Positions 33,894-47,800 of a stretch of DNA of 64,000 bases are shown in pieces (within the stretch, counting starts at the first letter, position 1; each line of letters begins with the position of its first letter). Source of the DNA: Ilex aquifolium (taxonomy: Eukaryota; Streptophyta; Magnoliopsida; Aquifoliales; Aquifoliaceae); assembly GCA_951799425.1 (NCBI GenBank), contig OX637393.1, positions 32,166,244-32,230,243 of the forward strand, given 5' to 3'. The position numbers and the translations under genes are program-made. The notes below the pieces were generated by a model that saw only the letters and a program-made list of their open reading frames with translations, did no database searches and was not told where the DNA came from.

Positions 33894-34880
33894 ATGGCTG
33901 AAGGGAATTTTAACCCTACTAATCTAGGGAATAACAATCCTAACATTTTGCTTAACCCAATAAATGTTGGAAATAATCCTTCATTGGTTCAGCTTGGTCG
34001 AACTATGAAGGACTATCTCCAACCTAGTCGTTCTTCCACACCATCATGCATTATGCTTTGTGTTCAAGCACATCAATTTATTGTAAAACCAGGGATGCTC
34101 CAATTACTCCCTCAATTTCATGGTATGACAAGTGAAAATTGCTATTACCACCTTAAGGAGTTTGAGAAAGTAGTTAGTACATTCCTGGAATAAAATGTGT
34201 GGGAAGAGATGACCCGAATGAAATTGTTTCCTTTCTCACTTAAAGACAAGACAAAGACTTGACTAAATTTACTCAAACCTCGGACAATTTCTACTTGGGG
34301 TCAAATACAAAAAGAGTTTTTAACAATTTTTTTCCCTATTCGTAAAACTACTGCTTTGAAAAAGAAAATCCATAATTTTGTTGAAAAACTCAATGAACTC
34401 TTTTATGAATATTGGGAAAGGTTCAAGGAACTTCTAAACTCTGTTCCACACCATGGCTTTGAATCGTGGCAGATGATAAGCTTCTTCTACGAAGGAATTA
34501 CCCCTGCACATCGTCAGTTCATAGACATGATGTGTAACCGAGAATTTTTAAATAAAGAACCTAAGGAATTTCTTGATTATTTTGATTGTTTGCGAAGAGT
34601 GCCTAGTCATGGGATATCTCAGATCCCGCTGATCGATCAACATCATCAACAACTACTTAATCGTTCGGAGGTGGTAAATATCTTTTGAGAGATCAGGATG
34701 ATCTTTTAGCCAAGATTGTCAAGCTTTCAAATAAAGTGGTAAGTTTGGAATTTCAAAAGGTCAATGAGGTGACCAGTGTGCCAAAGGTTGAGGACCCTTG
34801 TTCTACATGTGAGTTGGTTGAGCATTCCATAAATGAGTGCCCAAACATTCCTTCATTAATGGAAATGCATGAGTAGGTTA
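33894..34880 (+). pseudogene. Gag of the Athila-like element, degenerate
   Basis: Starts MAEGNFNPTNLG, followed by LGRTMKDYLQPSRSSTPSCI and QFHGMTSENCYYHLKEFEKV, the retrotransposon gag pattern. After a stop at about 34192 the remaining gag continues in pieces (NEKLNELFYEYWERFKELLN-like at 34380-34450). A zinc-knuckle-like CSTCELVEHSINEC (CX2CX4HX4C) lies near 34800. Stops and a frame change separate the pieces. Confidence 0.8.
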
Positions 34881-37079
34881 AAGCATTTAACCAACCTAGG
34901 CAGTCATTTTCTCCATATACTAATACATACAATCCAGGATGGCGATCTCATCCCCGTTTTAGTTGGAGAAATGACAACACTGCACAACCTCAAGCACATA
35001 TGCCTTATCCTTCCACCACCAATCAACCAAATCAAGTTTACCCAGGTCAAGGTCAGTCTAACATTCCACAGGTTCCCACACAAGCATCACCACAACATGG
35101 GTTTGTTCCAAACCCACCACCACCAGCATAACTACAAGAACTAGGGTTTGGTCATCAAGGTCAACCCACAACACCTCCATAACAAACCACCACATAAGAG
35201 GAATTCGGATGACCTAATGCATTAACACATTCAAAGCTAGAACATAATTAATAATCAAGTTGCACAAGTTCTGAATGAACTTAAGACTTAGATTACAAGA
35301 ATTAATAATACTTTGGGGTTGATGCAACAAGAGAAGGGAAAATTCCCTACTCAACCATAAGAAAAACTCAAAGGTCAGTACATGGTAAAGTCCTCTGAGC
35401 CAAATCTTGAGCAACTTAAGTTTATTAATACTCTTCGGAGTGGTAAATAAGTTGATGAGAGACTTTGGGTGAACATGAGACTAGTCGAGAGACTAAGCTG
35501 CCCGAGGTTGTTGATGTTGACAATTGTCCTATCCTGCTACTTATCCACATAGACTTCGTATGCCTGCTAAATTATCTATTACTTCTGAAATTTTAGAAAT
35601 TTTCAAACATGTGAAGATTAATATTCCTCTTTTGAATGCTATTAAATATGTACCATCATATGCAAAGTTTTTGAAAGACTTATGTACTGTTAAGAGGAAA
35701 ATAAATGTGCAAAAAAAAGCATTCCTCACCGAACAGGTAAGTAGTATCTTACGGATTAACACTCCACCCAAATATAAAGATCCCAACTGTCCCACCATCT
35801 CAATCATCAATGGTGACTGTCGGGTAGAGCAAACATTACTAGATTTGGGTGCAAATGTGAACCTCCTTCCTTATTCCCTTTACTAGCAGCTGGGACTTAG
35901 GGAATTGAAGCCGACATCCATTACACTCCAATAGGCAGATATGAGGGTGAAGATGCCAAGGAGAATAGTGGAGGACGTTCTAGTCCAGTGGAGAAGTTTT
36001 ATTTTTCTATTGATTTTATAGTTTTAGATACTTATCCTATCGCTAACCCTGTTGCTCAAATTCCTGCTATATTAGGTAGACCATTCCTTGCAACATCTAA
36101 CGCTTTAATTAATTGCAGGAATGAATTCATGAAGCTGAATTTTGGAAATATGACGTTGGAATTAAATGTTTTTACATTGGGAAACAACCTGGAGATGATG
36201 GAGAGGTCCATCATGTGAATGTTATAGACACCATCATAGAGCAGAAAAACAAGGAGAGAAGTCAGTTGGGGAATTATTGAAGGAGATCTATTTTGTAGAG
36301 GCATCTTTTCGAGAAGAAGTTTATGAGTTAGGCCCTTAGTTGACTAAATTTGAAAAAGTTGCCACCATTTGATAAGAGAATTCTACCATCTGTTGTTCAG
36401 CCACCACAACCAGAATTGAACAGAGCAAGAAGAGAGGCTGCTATAAGTTTTGAAAGCCCATAAGGGAGCCATTGGGTGGACCATAGCATATATAAAGGAG
36501 ATCAACCCCCTCATATGCACCCATAGGATCTTCCTTGAAGATGATGCCAAATATTCCCGACAACCACATCACAGGCTAAATCCAATCATGAAGGATGTGG
36601 TAAGAGCTGAAGTGTTGAAGCTTCTTGATGTGAGAATTATCTTCCTAATTGCTGATAGTAAATGGGTATGCCCTACACAAGTGGTTCCTAAGAGGTTGGA
36701 AGTCACCGTGGTCGTCAATGGGTAGAATGAGTTAATTCCAACAAGGACAGTGATCGGGTGGAGGGTTTGCATAGATTATAGAACGGGTTTTGGGGCTTGC
36801 ATTCTATTTTTTTTTAGATGGGTATTCAGGTTATAATCAAATTGAGATAACTTTAGAAGATCAAGAGAAGACTACCTTTACATGCCCGTTTGGAACGTCT
36901 GCTTATAGAAGAATGCCATTTGGGCTTTGTAATGCCCCAAGTACGTTTCATCAGTGCATGATGGGTATATTTAGTGATATGGTAGAGAAAATTGTTTAGG
37001 TTTTTATTGATGATTTTTTAGTTTTCAGTGACTCCTTTGATGGGTGTTTGGAAAATCTTGACCAGCGGTTGAAACTTAT

Positions 37080-37625
37080 GAACCAAAGCCTGAGCCAGTC
37101 CAGTTCTTAAGTTAAACCGCATACGGATGAAAATCGGATTAAACCATTAAAAATCAAACTGAATTAGATGATTTTCATGCTGCCCTTTAAACCGACACTT
37201 AAAAAACCGGCCAAATCTTATTGTCTTAAAATAATTTTTGTTTACCTTCCAAAAGTAAAGACAACTCACACCTTTCCAGCTAGAGCCAAGTCAATACACT
37301 TGAGGCTAAGGTTGTGGTATGCTTTATATAGGGGCAAGGTACAGTAGGTTTTGCCTTGAGTTTTCGATGTGGGATAGAAAACTCAAGGTTGATTACAATC
37401 TTCGAAATTTTTTTTTGGTTTTTTGTTGGGTCATCTTTATGTTATTACTATGCATAAAACATCTTTTTTTTTTTTTTAACTTTATTAGTTTTTAATCATA
37501 TTTATTATTAGTAATAATTAATACTTATTTTTAATTATATGATCGGTCCGATCAGTTAACCTAATAGTGAAACCATTGACCTGGTCCCTCTGTCGGTTTG
37601 ATGTCCAGTCTGGTTGTGATAGCAC
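37080..37625. mobile_element. ~550-bp insertion inside the RT coding region
   Basis: The RT frame breaks after LENLDQRLKLM and resumes at GEKCHF. The inserted DNA is AT-rich with AACCGG/GGTTTAA words. Its ends contain GCCAGTCCAGTTCTTAAG and, inverted, ACCAGACTGGACATCAAAC, a weak inverted repeat suggesting a small TIR element. Class uncertain. Confidence 0.55.
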
Positions 37626-38145
37626 TAGGGAGAAGTGCCACTTTATGACGACTCAGTGAATTGTGCAGGGTCACATAATGTCGACAAAGGGGATAGAGGT
37701 AGATAAAGCAAAGGTTGAGTTAATTTCTAATCTCCATACCCCTAAATCTGTTAAAGATGTCAGGTCATTTATTGGTCATGCCGGGTTCTACAGGAGGTTC
37801 ATAAACGGTTTTAGTGCCTTGACATGAACTTTATGTAATTTATTGGCCAATGATGTCCCTTTTGAGTGGTCTAATGATTGTGAAAAAGCTTTTCAAAATC
37901 TAAAAAATATGGTTATTTTACCTCCAATCATGCAACCACCCAATTGAGATTTTCCTTTCAAGCTCATGTGCGATGCAAGTGACTATGCAGTTAGCGCAGT
38001 GCTTGGCCAACGTCACGACAAGAAGCCTTATGACATTCACTACGCTAGCAAAACCTTGAATAAAGCCCAGATGAATTATACTACCACTGAAAAGAGCTGC
38101 TAGCAATAGTTTTTGCCTTAGATAAGTTTAGGTCATACATAATCG

Positions 38146-38245
38146 ATTCACCTATTTTTGTTTACATTGACTATGTTGGTTCACCTATTGTTGTTTACAT
38201 TGACCATGCTGGTTCACCTATTGTTGTTTACACTGACCATGTTTC
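38146..38245 (+). repeat. Three 34-bp tandem repeats within the RNase H region
   Basis: GGTTCACCTATTGTTGTTTA and close variants occur three times in phase, triplicating the GSPIVVYIDH segment that normally occurs once near the end of RNase H. Confidence 0.85.
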
Positions 38246-39760
38246 TTTAAAGTATCTTTTGACTAAGTAGGATGCAAAATTAAGATTGATTAGGTGGATC
38301 CTCCTACTTCAAGAGTTTCATATCATCATCAAAGATAAGAAAGGAGTGGAGAATGTGGTGGCCGACCATTATCACGATTAATATTGCAAGACACAGAGAG
38401 TATTCCTATCCCTTATTCTTTTCGTGATGAGCATCTCTTCTCTGTAAATGTAGCTATGCCATGATATGCTAATATAGTTAATTTTCTTATTACAGGGCAG
38501 CTACCGGTTCATTGGAGTCCACAAGAAAGGAAAAAAATTCTTGGTGGAGGTGAAATAGTTTTTGAAAATCCATATTTGTTCAAATATTGCCCCGACCAAG
38601 TGATGAGGAGATGTGTTCCTAATGAAGAGCAAAGGGACGTGATAGCATTTTGCCATTCAGAGGCTTGTGGAGGCCACTTCTTATCCAAAAAGGCTTCGAC
38701 AAAGATTCTCCAATATGGTTTTTACTGGCCAGCTCTTTAAGGATTGCTTTATGTTTTGTAAACAATGTGATAGATGTCAAATTTTATGAGGTGTGACTCA
38801 TAGGAACATGATGCCCTTTACCCCTGTACTTGTTATAAAAATTTTTGACTGTTGGGGCATTGACTTTATGGTTCCTTTCCCTATATCCTTTGGCTATGCA
38901 TACATATTATTAGTGGTTGACTATATGTCAGAGTGGGTAGAGGTTATCCTAACTAGGACAAACGATCACAAGGTTGTGATAAAATTTTTAAAAGAAAACA
39001 TTTTATCTAGGTTTGGGATGCCTTAGGCTATCATTAGTGACGGTGGATTGCATTTTTGTAATAGGTCATTTGCTACACTCATACATAAATATGGTATTAC
39101 ACATAAGGTGTCCATTGCATACCACCCACAGACCAATGGTCAATTTGAGTTGGCTAATAGGGAGATCAATCGTAAACTCAAGAAGACGGTGAATCCTAAT
39201 AGAAAAGATTGGTCACTTCGGTTGACTGATGCTTTGTGGGTTTACCGGACTGCATGTAAGACATAGTTAGACAAGTCTCTCTATAGGCTAGTTTATGGTA
39301 AAACTTGTCATCTGCTAGTAGAGATAGAACATAGAGCGTATTAGGCCATTAAAACTTTGAATTTCAACTTAAGGTTGCTGGTAGTCGTAGGAGGTTGGAT
39401 TTGAATAAACTTGAGGAGATACGTAGGGATGCCTATGAGAGTACCAAAATTTATGAAGAAAGGTCAAATTTTTTCATGATAAATCTATTTTGAGAAAAAC
39501 CTTTGAGAAAGGCCAAAGGGTACTTTTATATAGTTCCTGACTTCACTTCTTCCTAGGAAAACTACGTTCTCGTTGGACCGGTCCTTTTGTGGTCCACACA
39601 GTTTATTCTCATGGAGCTGTAGAGGTTAAAAACCTAAAGTATGGACAGACTTTCAAGGTCAATGGTCAACGATTGAAGCCGTTCTTGGATAGTTTTCCTT
39701 TGGAGGAGCCTGATGAGGAGCTTGTTGATCCTGTTTATCGGGACCCCCTTGCTGCGTGAT

Positions 39761-42085
39761 ATTTTTACCACATGAATTGTTGTATATTAGTTAGATAGTT
39801 GTTTTCTTTCTATTTTAATTGATAGTCCATTTTATTTTGGTTTTGCAGTTAGTTTTCTTTTGGAGTTACATTTCAGGTGACCTGTTCCCTTATCTAGTTC
39901 ATTTTTTTTCATTGCATATGGTTATTTATGTTGCATTGAGTACACTGCTTAATTCAAGTTGGGGGTAAGGGTTTACACCACTTTTTGTTTTTGCTTGCTT
40001 TTTGTTTGTTTTGCTCCTATTATAAAAAAACAAGGAAAAAAAAAACTATTTTAGCTATCATGAATGTATTATCCTTTATTTTAAACTTCTTTGAAAACTT
40101 TGATATGTTGATTGTAATTTGAGTTGATTTGCATAATAGCTAATTTATGGAACTTATTCTATAATTGAGTATCATGCTTACTTTGTCGTTAGAAACTCAA
40201 TTCTATGTACACTATGGTCAGTTAATTCTTGCAATCTATTAGGTTGAATTCTTGTCTTAAAGGCTTGACATGTATAGTGGAGATGAATATATTACCCTGT
40301 GAGTTTAGAACCTATCTTTTTGGAGGGGTATATGACATTTACTCATGAAATAGTTCTTTCATATCTATTTTTTTTCAACAATCTTATTATGTTTGTTTTG
40401 GTTAGAGTATAAGGTATGATCAGTTGGTTGTATTCCTATCAATTAATAATTTGCCATTGTTTTTGAAAAATGATTTTAGGTCATCTTTTGATTAATTTTT
40501 GATCCTTAGCTTATTTCTTTCTTATAGATTTTTCCTTTGAAGCCATGATTGAATTAAAATGAATGTTCTATTCTTAGCCATGAATAATAGCCAAGCCAGT
40601 TATAAAAGAATAATATCTTACCTTGGTTATCTTTATAATTGCTATGCTTTTATCAAGGAAGTTCCCTCAAACGCATGGAATTGAAAAAAAAAAAAGAAAG
40701 GATGAAAGAAGTAGAAAAATGCTTGGAAATTGAAAGTTGCAATATGTGAAAAAAATGGAAAAGCCAAAGGTTGTGAAGAAAGGAAAAAAAGTGAGTGAAG
40801 TGATAGCAAAAGAAAGGAGGATGTCTAAAAGGAGAAGTCACATGTCCAAATAAAGCAAATTATCTTGGGATAACTCTTTTGAATTCCTTAATCCTTTATT
40901 TCTTTTACCCCTTACCCTTGGCCCCATTACAACCTTAATGAAGTCCTAATTGATTTTGAGATTGCTGGTAAGTTATATGTCGGATTTAATGAAGGGATAC
41001 ACTGATTGCATTGTTCTTATTGCTTTAGCATTCTTTCATGAGATTATGTTAAGTTGATTCATTTCATAATGCCTTTAATTGTATAGAAATATGTGAGATA
41101 TATTTGTTTTGTTAACATAAATTCTGCTCACATATACTTTGAGTGAAACAGTCATTATAATCGGAGAGTTCTATTCGGAGTGATTTCTGGGAGAGAATTG
41201 CATCAAACCTAGTTTTGGATAGCTTATAAGGATGAGAATTTGGTTTGCTAGATTTCTTGAATTAATTGATAGCACTCACACATGAGTTCTTGATGATAAA
41301 GTGTGTGTGAATACTCTTGCATAGCATTCAGGCCTAAAAATAGTTGTGTGAATTGGTTTAAGTTTAATTGACATATTTATGTTTCCATTAATGATTAGAT
41401 GAAAATAATGCATTTGAAATAGTTAAAGTGCAGAAGTTTTTAGGCAAATTTGCTGAAAAACTTCGCAAGTCAAAATTCGTCCACTAGGGATCACCTAGGA
41501 GTTGAAAGGTTTACTGCATAGGCTAAATGCAATCGTGAATGCCTACGAAAATGGTTTTGTGTTTTAGTTAGTTAGTTTTGATTTTTGTGATGTTTTAAAC
41601 TCCATAGCATGTTATTTTGAGGTTTTATTGGATTGAATTATATTGCGTATGTTTTCAGAATTTGGCACAAAATCAGATCATTGTCTTTTGAGTATTTAGG
41701 GTTTTGGTTTTTGATTAACTAGTATTAGGTATTAGTTGAGTTTTGAGGTTGTTTTCTTAAAGGAAAAAGAAGAAATTAAAAAGAGGTATAAAATAGGGTT
41801 TTTTCAGGAATTCTGGAGTTCTACAAGTAGATCGTGTATGCTTTATTGGTAGGTGTTAAAACAGAGGGTCGTGCGACCGGTAGATCGTGCATCAGCTATC
41901 GGTAGGTTTGGGATCTGAGGCATTAAAATAAGAGGGTTTTCAGGAATTTCATAGGTCTTCTTTAAATCTAAAATTTCCCTCTCACTCTAAACACTCCTCC
42001 TTCTCTCTAGAAACTTTAAAAATCTTCCAAATCTTGGGCATCAATCAATTTCTTTTATTATCAAGATCTATTGTGTTGATTTTGA
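39761..42085 (+). other. Non-coding region of the Athila-like element between pol and the second ORF
   Basis: AT-rich with no ORF I support. TTCAAGTTGGGGGTAAGGG at about 39953 resembles the polypurine tract at the 3' end (AAGTTGGGGGAGGGG at 50365) and may be an internal copy. Degraded palindrome words (CTACAAGTAG, GACCGGTAG, CTATCGGTAG) occur at 41820-41910. Confidence 0.45.
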
Positions 42086-43078
42086 GTCAATGGCTTACCG
42101 AGGTATGATGGAACCTTCTCTTTTTGATTTTATTTCATGGGTTTAGGTCTTGATTTCTTCCTTGAGTGTTGTGGACAAGGGCTCATACAAAGACACCTGT
42201 TGTGCCTACTCAGAAGTAGTATGGAACAGGGAAACCAAAAGCCTCGAGTTCGAGTGGACCTAGAAAGAGTTCGAAAGAGCCAAAGAAGAAGAAACAAAAA
42301 CTTGACCACTCGGCTTCCATTGATGCTAAGAACGTTACTTGTGAGCGTCAAGTGGATAGACAAAATTTGACTGATTCGGAAATTATGGCTTAGATTACGG
42401 CTAGAGGGTTAAAATCTTGGTTTGATGAAGTCAAAGGCTATTGTTTGAATTTTTGTAGATAATTTTATAGGGAATTGAATTTGGTTGATAGTGATTTGCA
42501 GATTCTTAGGACTACAGTGCGGAGGAAGATCATTGAGGTGACTCTTACCGTGGTGGCTGAAATGATAAACTATGTCAGGCCTGAGCCTGATAAGATTGAC
42601 TATCCTCACCCTAATTTATAGCCTGAGACTTTGATTCAGTATACCGGTTCGATGAATAAGAGGCCTAGTACTTTCACCGAAAAGTTTAGGGTTGGAGGAT
42701 TGACAGATGATTGTAGGCTGGCGAATAAAATCCTTCATTACAATATTTATCCGAAGGGGTTGGAGAAGTAGCCAGGCATGGAGAAGTTGGCTTTGTTATA
42801 TGAGTTTATACCGGATTCTCGGATTGATATATCATTATTGATTTGGACTGTTATGAGGGAGTTTGCTGCCAAGGTAAAGTTGAAGGCGAATATGCCTTTC
42901 ACTCACATGGTCATTATGATGTGCATCAAGGCCATAGTGAAGAAGACGCTGACTCATGTAATTTAGCCTACCTAGACTGGTCCTACTGGTAATTAGAGTT
43001 CAAGTAAGAGTACGACCATGTCTAGAGCATCTAGAGCGAGGCAAGCTACACAGGTTCTAGACTGCTAGTGTTGCTGAT

Positions 43079-44806
43079 TGCTTGATTCATTCCATCAACC
43101 CTAATCTCCGACCATGATTTCAGTTGTGTGTATGTGGCTTATACGATTAGGTGAGTGTCACTCTCACTCGAATATCATGCAAGAAATGGGGTGAACGTGT
43201 GTGTGGATGAAAATATGTGCGTGTGTACAAAAGTGCTCCCCAAGCGCAGAGAGACTTTCGAGTGTTGTGTTTTACTTGGAACAGTATTCCAATGTCGTTT
43301 CCTTAGGGAAGAAAGGTGAATTGTGTGAAGGTGATTCGGTAAAAATGAAAAGTGTAAAATCTTTTGAGTTTGAGTTTTGGTGAGTGAAGATTGGTTATAG
43401 AAATGCAATAAAAACTGGGTTGGCCAATCTGAAGAGGTCATTCAAATGGGAATGCCAAATCAACTCAATTCATTCAACCAATGGTGCCTAGGTGATTGAT
43501 TGATTCATAGGAAGTGAGGGACTAATGTGGAATGTAAGCTCAAGCATACCCCGTGACAAGTCTACGGTGTATCAAGAGCTCACAACCACGTCCACACTCA
43601 ACCTAGTCAAACCAAACACTTTACACTACGAGGTAGAATGGAGAAGAGTTGATTTAGCATACCAAAGAGGTCATTCCCCTTGGATTAGCCAACAAAAAGC
43701 TTAGCTACTCATGGTTGAAGTAAAGCATTCATGATGTAAAGAGACATGTAGAAGAAATGGAAATGAAAATGAGTTGAGAAGGAAACTTAGAACATATATT
43801 AAAGCTAGGAAGAAGTAAACTACAAATATAAATTCATTTCGCAACAAAATGAAGAAGTTACAGAGCATACCCAACATAAAATGTAAGAGTGCAAGAACAA
43901 TAGATTGAACTCGATTACACTTGAAATAAAGTAGATTACAATGCAAGAAATAAAGATTAAAAGAGTCTTACAGCTTGTTACAAGTGAAATGGGTGAAGAA
44001 ATTGCACAAATCTAAGTTTTGTCTCTCTAAAACTATGTCTTCTACCTTGGGAGCTTCTCTCTCTAAAAGTGCTGAACTATGGTCGGTACTGGGTAGTCTC
44101 CCCTCAATTTTCGTCCATGAGAGGTATATGGTCTGTGTGCTACAGAGATTCAATGATTTGGGGAGGTTTGGAAGCTTGCACAAGCAAGGTGTAGGCATGC
44201 CCTATGCTTCCCTGCATTTGTCAGCCTATCTCATTCTCTCTCCTCTTCTTCCACGCTTCTTCTTCCAAGTCAGGCCTTTGTGTAAGAAATGGCATGGTTG
44301 TGTGTGGAACATGTCAGGGTAGGTGTGGGAGAAGTGTAGGTGGGCCCCCAAGCAGTTGGAGTTGAGTTGCAGGTTGTCTGACATTTCTAGGTAAAACCTT
44401 CCGGAAGGTTTATGCAGGAACAAGGGAAAAGGCAGTCCAGTGAGCAAACCTTTCAGAAGGTTGACGCAAACCTTCCGGAAGGATTATTCCAGTAGGCAAA
44501 ACCTTCCGGAAGGTTTGGCAGGGGCAGAGGCAGTTCAATGTGCAAACCTTCCGGAAGGTTTTCACCAAATTTACATTTTTCTTGATTTCTTCACCTTCCA
44601 AGCCTCCCTTTAAGCCACCCCCTCATCTCCATTGTCTTTAAGCACTACGATGGGGGCTTAACTCAAGCCATTTACAACTCTTCACCTACATTCACACAAA
44701 ACTTCATTAAAAGGTAGATTAAATGCATTTCTCCCCAAAGTCACAACAAAAACAAATATAAAAGGGTATAACAACATACAATATATGCAATATTTTGTGC
44801 TAATCA
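43079..44806 (-). repeat. Solo LTR (1,728 bp) with CTGAT target duplication
   Basis: The first bases are TGCTTG and the last TAATCA, flanked by CTGAT at 43074-43078 and 44807-44811. Orientation is inferred as minus: the reverse complement opens TGATTAGCACAAAATATTGC, like the TGTTgAGTGCTCAT...TTGCATTA start of the LTR at 50392. No PBS, gag or pol lies inside, so recombination between two LTRs probably left this single copy. Small ORFs inside are not supported. Confidence 0.8.
44398..44560. repeat. Cluster of CCTTCCGGAAGG palindromes
   Basis: Four perfect CCTTCCGGAAGG copies (first at 44398-44409) and one variant (CCTTTCAGAAGG) lie within about 160 bp, 250-410 bp from the inferred start of the solo LTR. 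Confidence 0.9.
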
Positions 44807-47800
44807 CTGATGCACCACCATCCACTTCTCAGGCTACTTTAGTTGGGAGAGTTTCTAGCTTAGAGAAGAGGATGAGTGGTGTAGAAAGAGAGAGAGTTCT
44901 GAGAGTTTTCAGACTATTGTTAGGGTTGAGGGGAAGGTTGACTTGCTTACTCTGATCATGGGTCGACTATTTGAGAATGCCTTCCCTGGTGACCCTTTTC
45001 CTGTGGTTACTCCACATGTGGTTCCATCTCCAGTGCCGCAGACTTCTTCCTGAGCTACTTTATCTACTCAGCCTACTATTGTCACTCCTGCATATACTAT
45101 GGTTGACAATGAAGAGGATCAAGATGAGGGTGAAGAAGAGGAAGGGGATAGTGAAGATGAGAGTGGAGATGAGGATGATGAGGATGCAGCTGAGGGGAAT
45201 GACGAAGCTGCGAGTGGATTTCTTATTTGAGTTTGTTTGTTTTGAGATTTTTCGTTTAAGGGTTTAGTAGTCATTTTTGTTAAAGCCTAGGTAGAAGAAC
45301 CCTTAGGAGTTATGTGACACCCCAAAATCCGGGAGTCCATTGATTACCCATCAACCCGCGGAATACCCGTGGATACCGAGAAACTCGATATCACGCCGTT
45401 ATACCCCATTTATCGGAATCCTTAATTTAACAAAAATTCGGGCAGAGTCTCCTTTGTACAGGGAGCTCTACCCAAAACACAACCTGTGCAATACACATTC
45501 ACATGACCCATCCGAGGTCCAATATAAATAATGACCGCACAGGGTCCATTTATCCATACTTTTGACGCCCCTAAAACTGGGGTTCCTAAATTAATGTATG
45601 AAGTGTGACATTGAATTGTGAAAGTGTAACATGGCCCGTAAAAGTGTAACCTTGCCATGAAAAATGGTAACATTGCCATGTAAAAGTGTAACATGGCCTA
45701 TAAAAGTGTAACATATAAACACGTCACACCTATGCATCAAACATAATTAATATAAGTTTAAGTTTCAACCCTTTTACATACATTACATGACAAAATTTAA
45801 TTACAAGCCTAGTTTTACACAAAAAAATGGATTGAAAGCCACAAGTAGGCTTTTCTTCCTCCTCAAGTGCCCGAGTGAGTCCCGTTCGTCGGCGTAAAAC
45901 CCGCACCTGAAATGTGTCCCACGAAGGGTGAGCCACGCCCAATAGGATATCCTCCTACAGAGGCTACTCCTCAACCTATATGCATATGAAATGTTCACAT
46001 GCAACATTTAACAATTCATAACCATTCCATCAAATAATATACAATTAAATGATGTAATGCTATAATGTCATGCCATGAATGAGGTGAGACCCACCCATGT
46101 GCACTCAACCTGAGTCCACTCTGACTCCCTTTACATGTCAATGCCATGTATGTTAAACCGGGCTACCTAAGCCCCATGAAATGAGATGAGACTCATGTAC
46201 TCAACCCGAGCCCTCCCTGACTCCTCAACACAATGCTAATGCCAACGTGTTTGATGTATCATGAAATGAGATGTGACTCATTTATGCACTCACCTCGAGC
46301 CCTTCCCGGCTCGACAACACAACACAATGCAAATGCCAATGTGTACAACATGCCATGAGTGAGATGAGACTCAATCATGTAACACACCCCGAGCCTCCAC
46401 CATTGGTATTACTCACCCAATAACTAATTTAAGAAAATCTCCGGGTCTTTCTTTGGGGTGGGCGTTTATGGACTTCCACCAACGGAACCCAACCGACACG
46501 GAATTTATGGACTCTTTCCACCAACGGTGCCGCGTACACCAACACACTTTATGGGCTCTTATACCAACGGAAGTGCGTATCCGAAACACCGTGCCTTGCA
46601 CCCGAGAGGTCGTCTTGCCCCTTCTTGCTAACCCCGACCCAACCTTTTTCTTCTTTTTCATGCAACCATGCGACTCAGTTGAATAATCAATTCAACTTTC
46701 CCGAGCCCATCCATCATCCACCTACATGGTGTTTGATATCAACCATGCACCCACACCCATAATGCGATGTTTCCGTGCATATGCAATATAATGTACCATT
46801 GCCACTTTTATGCCATGTTCATATGTAATGAATGACATAGGGATATTCCCTACTCACCCACACTCATGCCTAAGCCCATGAATGTGACACTAATGTCATG
46901 CTTAATATGCAATAATGCCCCATGAGCCATTCAATCACATGTTCGATATGTATGAGTGTCATACGAACAATTTAACATAAACCAACTCATCTATGGTAAA
47001 TTATATCATGAGCATATAAATACCATAATCTTTCACAATGTCAACATATATCACAAGCATGTATATATCAACATTTCCTCAAACACAATATCCAAGCATG
47101 TTGTACATAACTCATGCAAAACATACTTCATTCCATAATGGCATTTAAACAAACACCTTAAAGACATACAATTAAATACTCAATTTCATCATAAAGCTCA
47201 AGAAATCATATCTAGTGATTTCCACACAATTATGCCAAGATGAAAGTTATTCCATCCATTTATATCCACATATTATAATCTTCCAAGAGATTATAAAGTA
47301 ACCACCTCTAAATGCCAATTCCATTTAGAAATTGACTTTACCAATTTTCCCATATTCCTTTTTCCACACTTCAAGTTCCTTTTTGAAATTTACCCAACAA
47401 ATAATTTCTATACCCATTTCGTACAAGCTTTGCTTAGCACATTTGGTACCCAATTCCCACACATGATATACATTAGTGGTAATCACATAATTCAAGCATG
47501 TTATTTCAATTTAATTAAAATAACATATTTCACCCATTCTAGGGAACAAATTATGCAAACACATAACATGCCCAACATTTCACAAGAGATTACTCTAAGT
47601 AATTTCTACCATTCCAAACTTGAGATAGAATTTATTCTACCATTTCAATACCCATTTCACCGAATCACAACAATAGGCAAGTGTTAAGGTTTCTAACAAC
47701 CTACCCATTTTTTCCCAATTAACAACAATAGGTAATTGATATAAACCTCTATCAATCTACCCATTTCATAAAAACATGATAGGTTAGGAATACACCAAGA

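Larger units (their letters stand above)
35520..39760 (+). pseudogene. Pol of the Athila-like element: protease, RT, RNase H, integrase (degenerate)
   Basis: Protease: TLLDLGANVNLLPYSLY near 35840. RT: INPLICTHRIFLEDDAKYSR near 36500, DGYSGYNQI at 36810 and VFIDDF (the YIDD box) at about 37000. An insertion splits RT at about 37080-37625; it resumes with EKCHF and GFYRRFINGFSAL. RNase H: KLMCDASDYAVSAVLGQ at about 37970 and a triplicated VYIDH segment. Integrase: HSEACGGHFLSKKA, CWGIDFMVPF, SDGGLHF and [15 protein letters not shown] hold the zinc-binding and D,D,E residues. The end ([20 protein letters not shown]) stops at about 39760. More than a dozen stops and several frame changes. Confidence 0.88.
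42090..45230 (+). pseudogene. Second ORF of the Athila-like element ('putative plant transposon protein' type), split by a solo LTR
   Basis: Starts near ATGGCTTACCGAGG (42090). The + frame shows SSSGPRKSSKEPKKKKQKLD-like basic sequence, ARGLKSWFDEVKGYCLNF, then LANKILHYNIYPKGLEK and LALLYEFIPDSRIDISLLIW with NMPFTHMVIMMCIKAIVKK. After the solo LTR (43079-44806) it resumes with coiled-coil-like sequence and ends in a highly acidic tail (DNEEDQDEGEEEEGDSEDES) and LI-stop near 45229. At least five stops. It resembles the Pfam family of plant transposon proteins found after integrase in Athila-type elements. Function unknown. Confidence 0.65.

Noticed and set aside
43175..44601. Small ORFs within the solo LTR
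   Set aside because: No family match, no codon pattern and overlapping frames on both strands; they are chance frames in LTR DNA.
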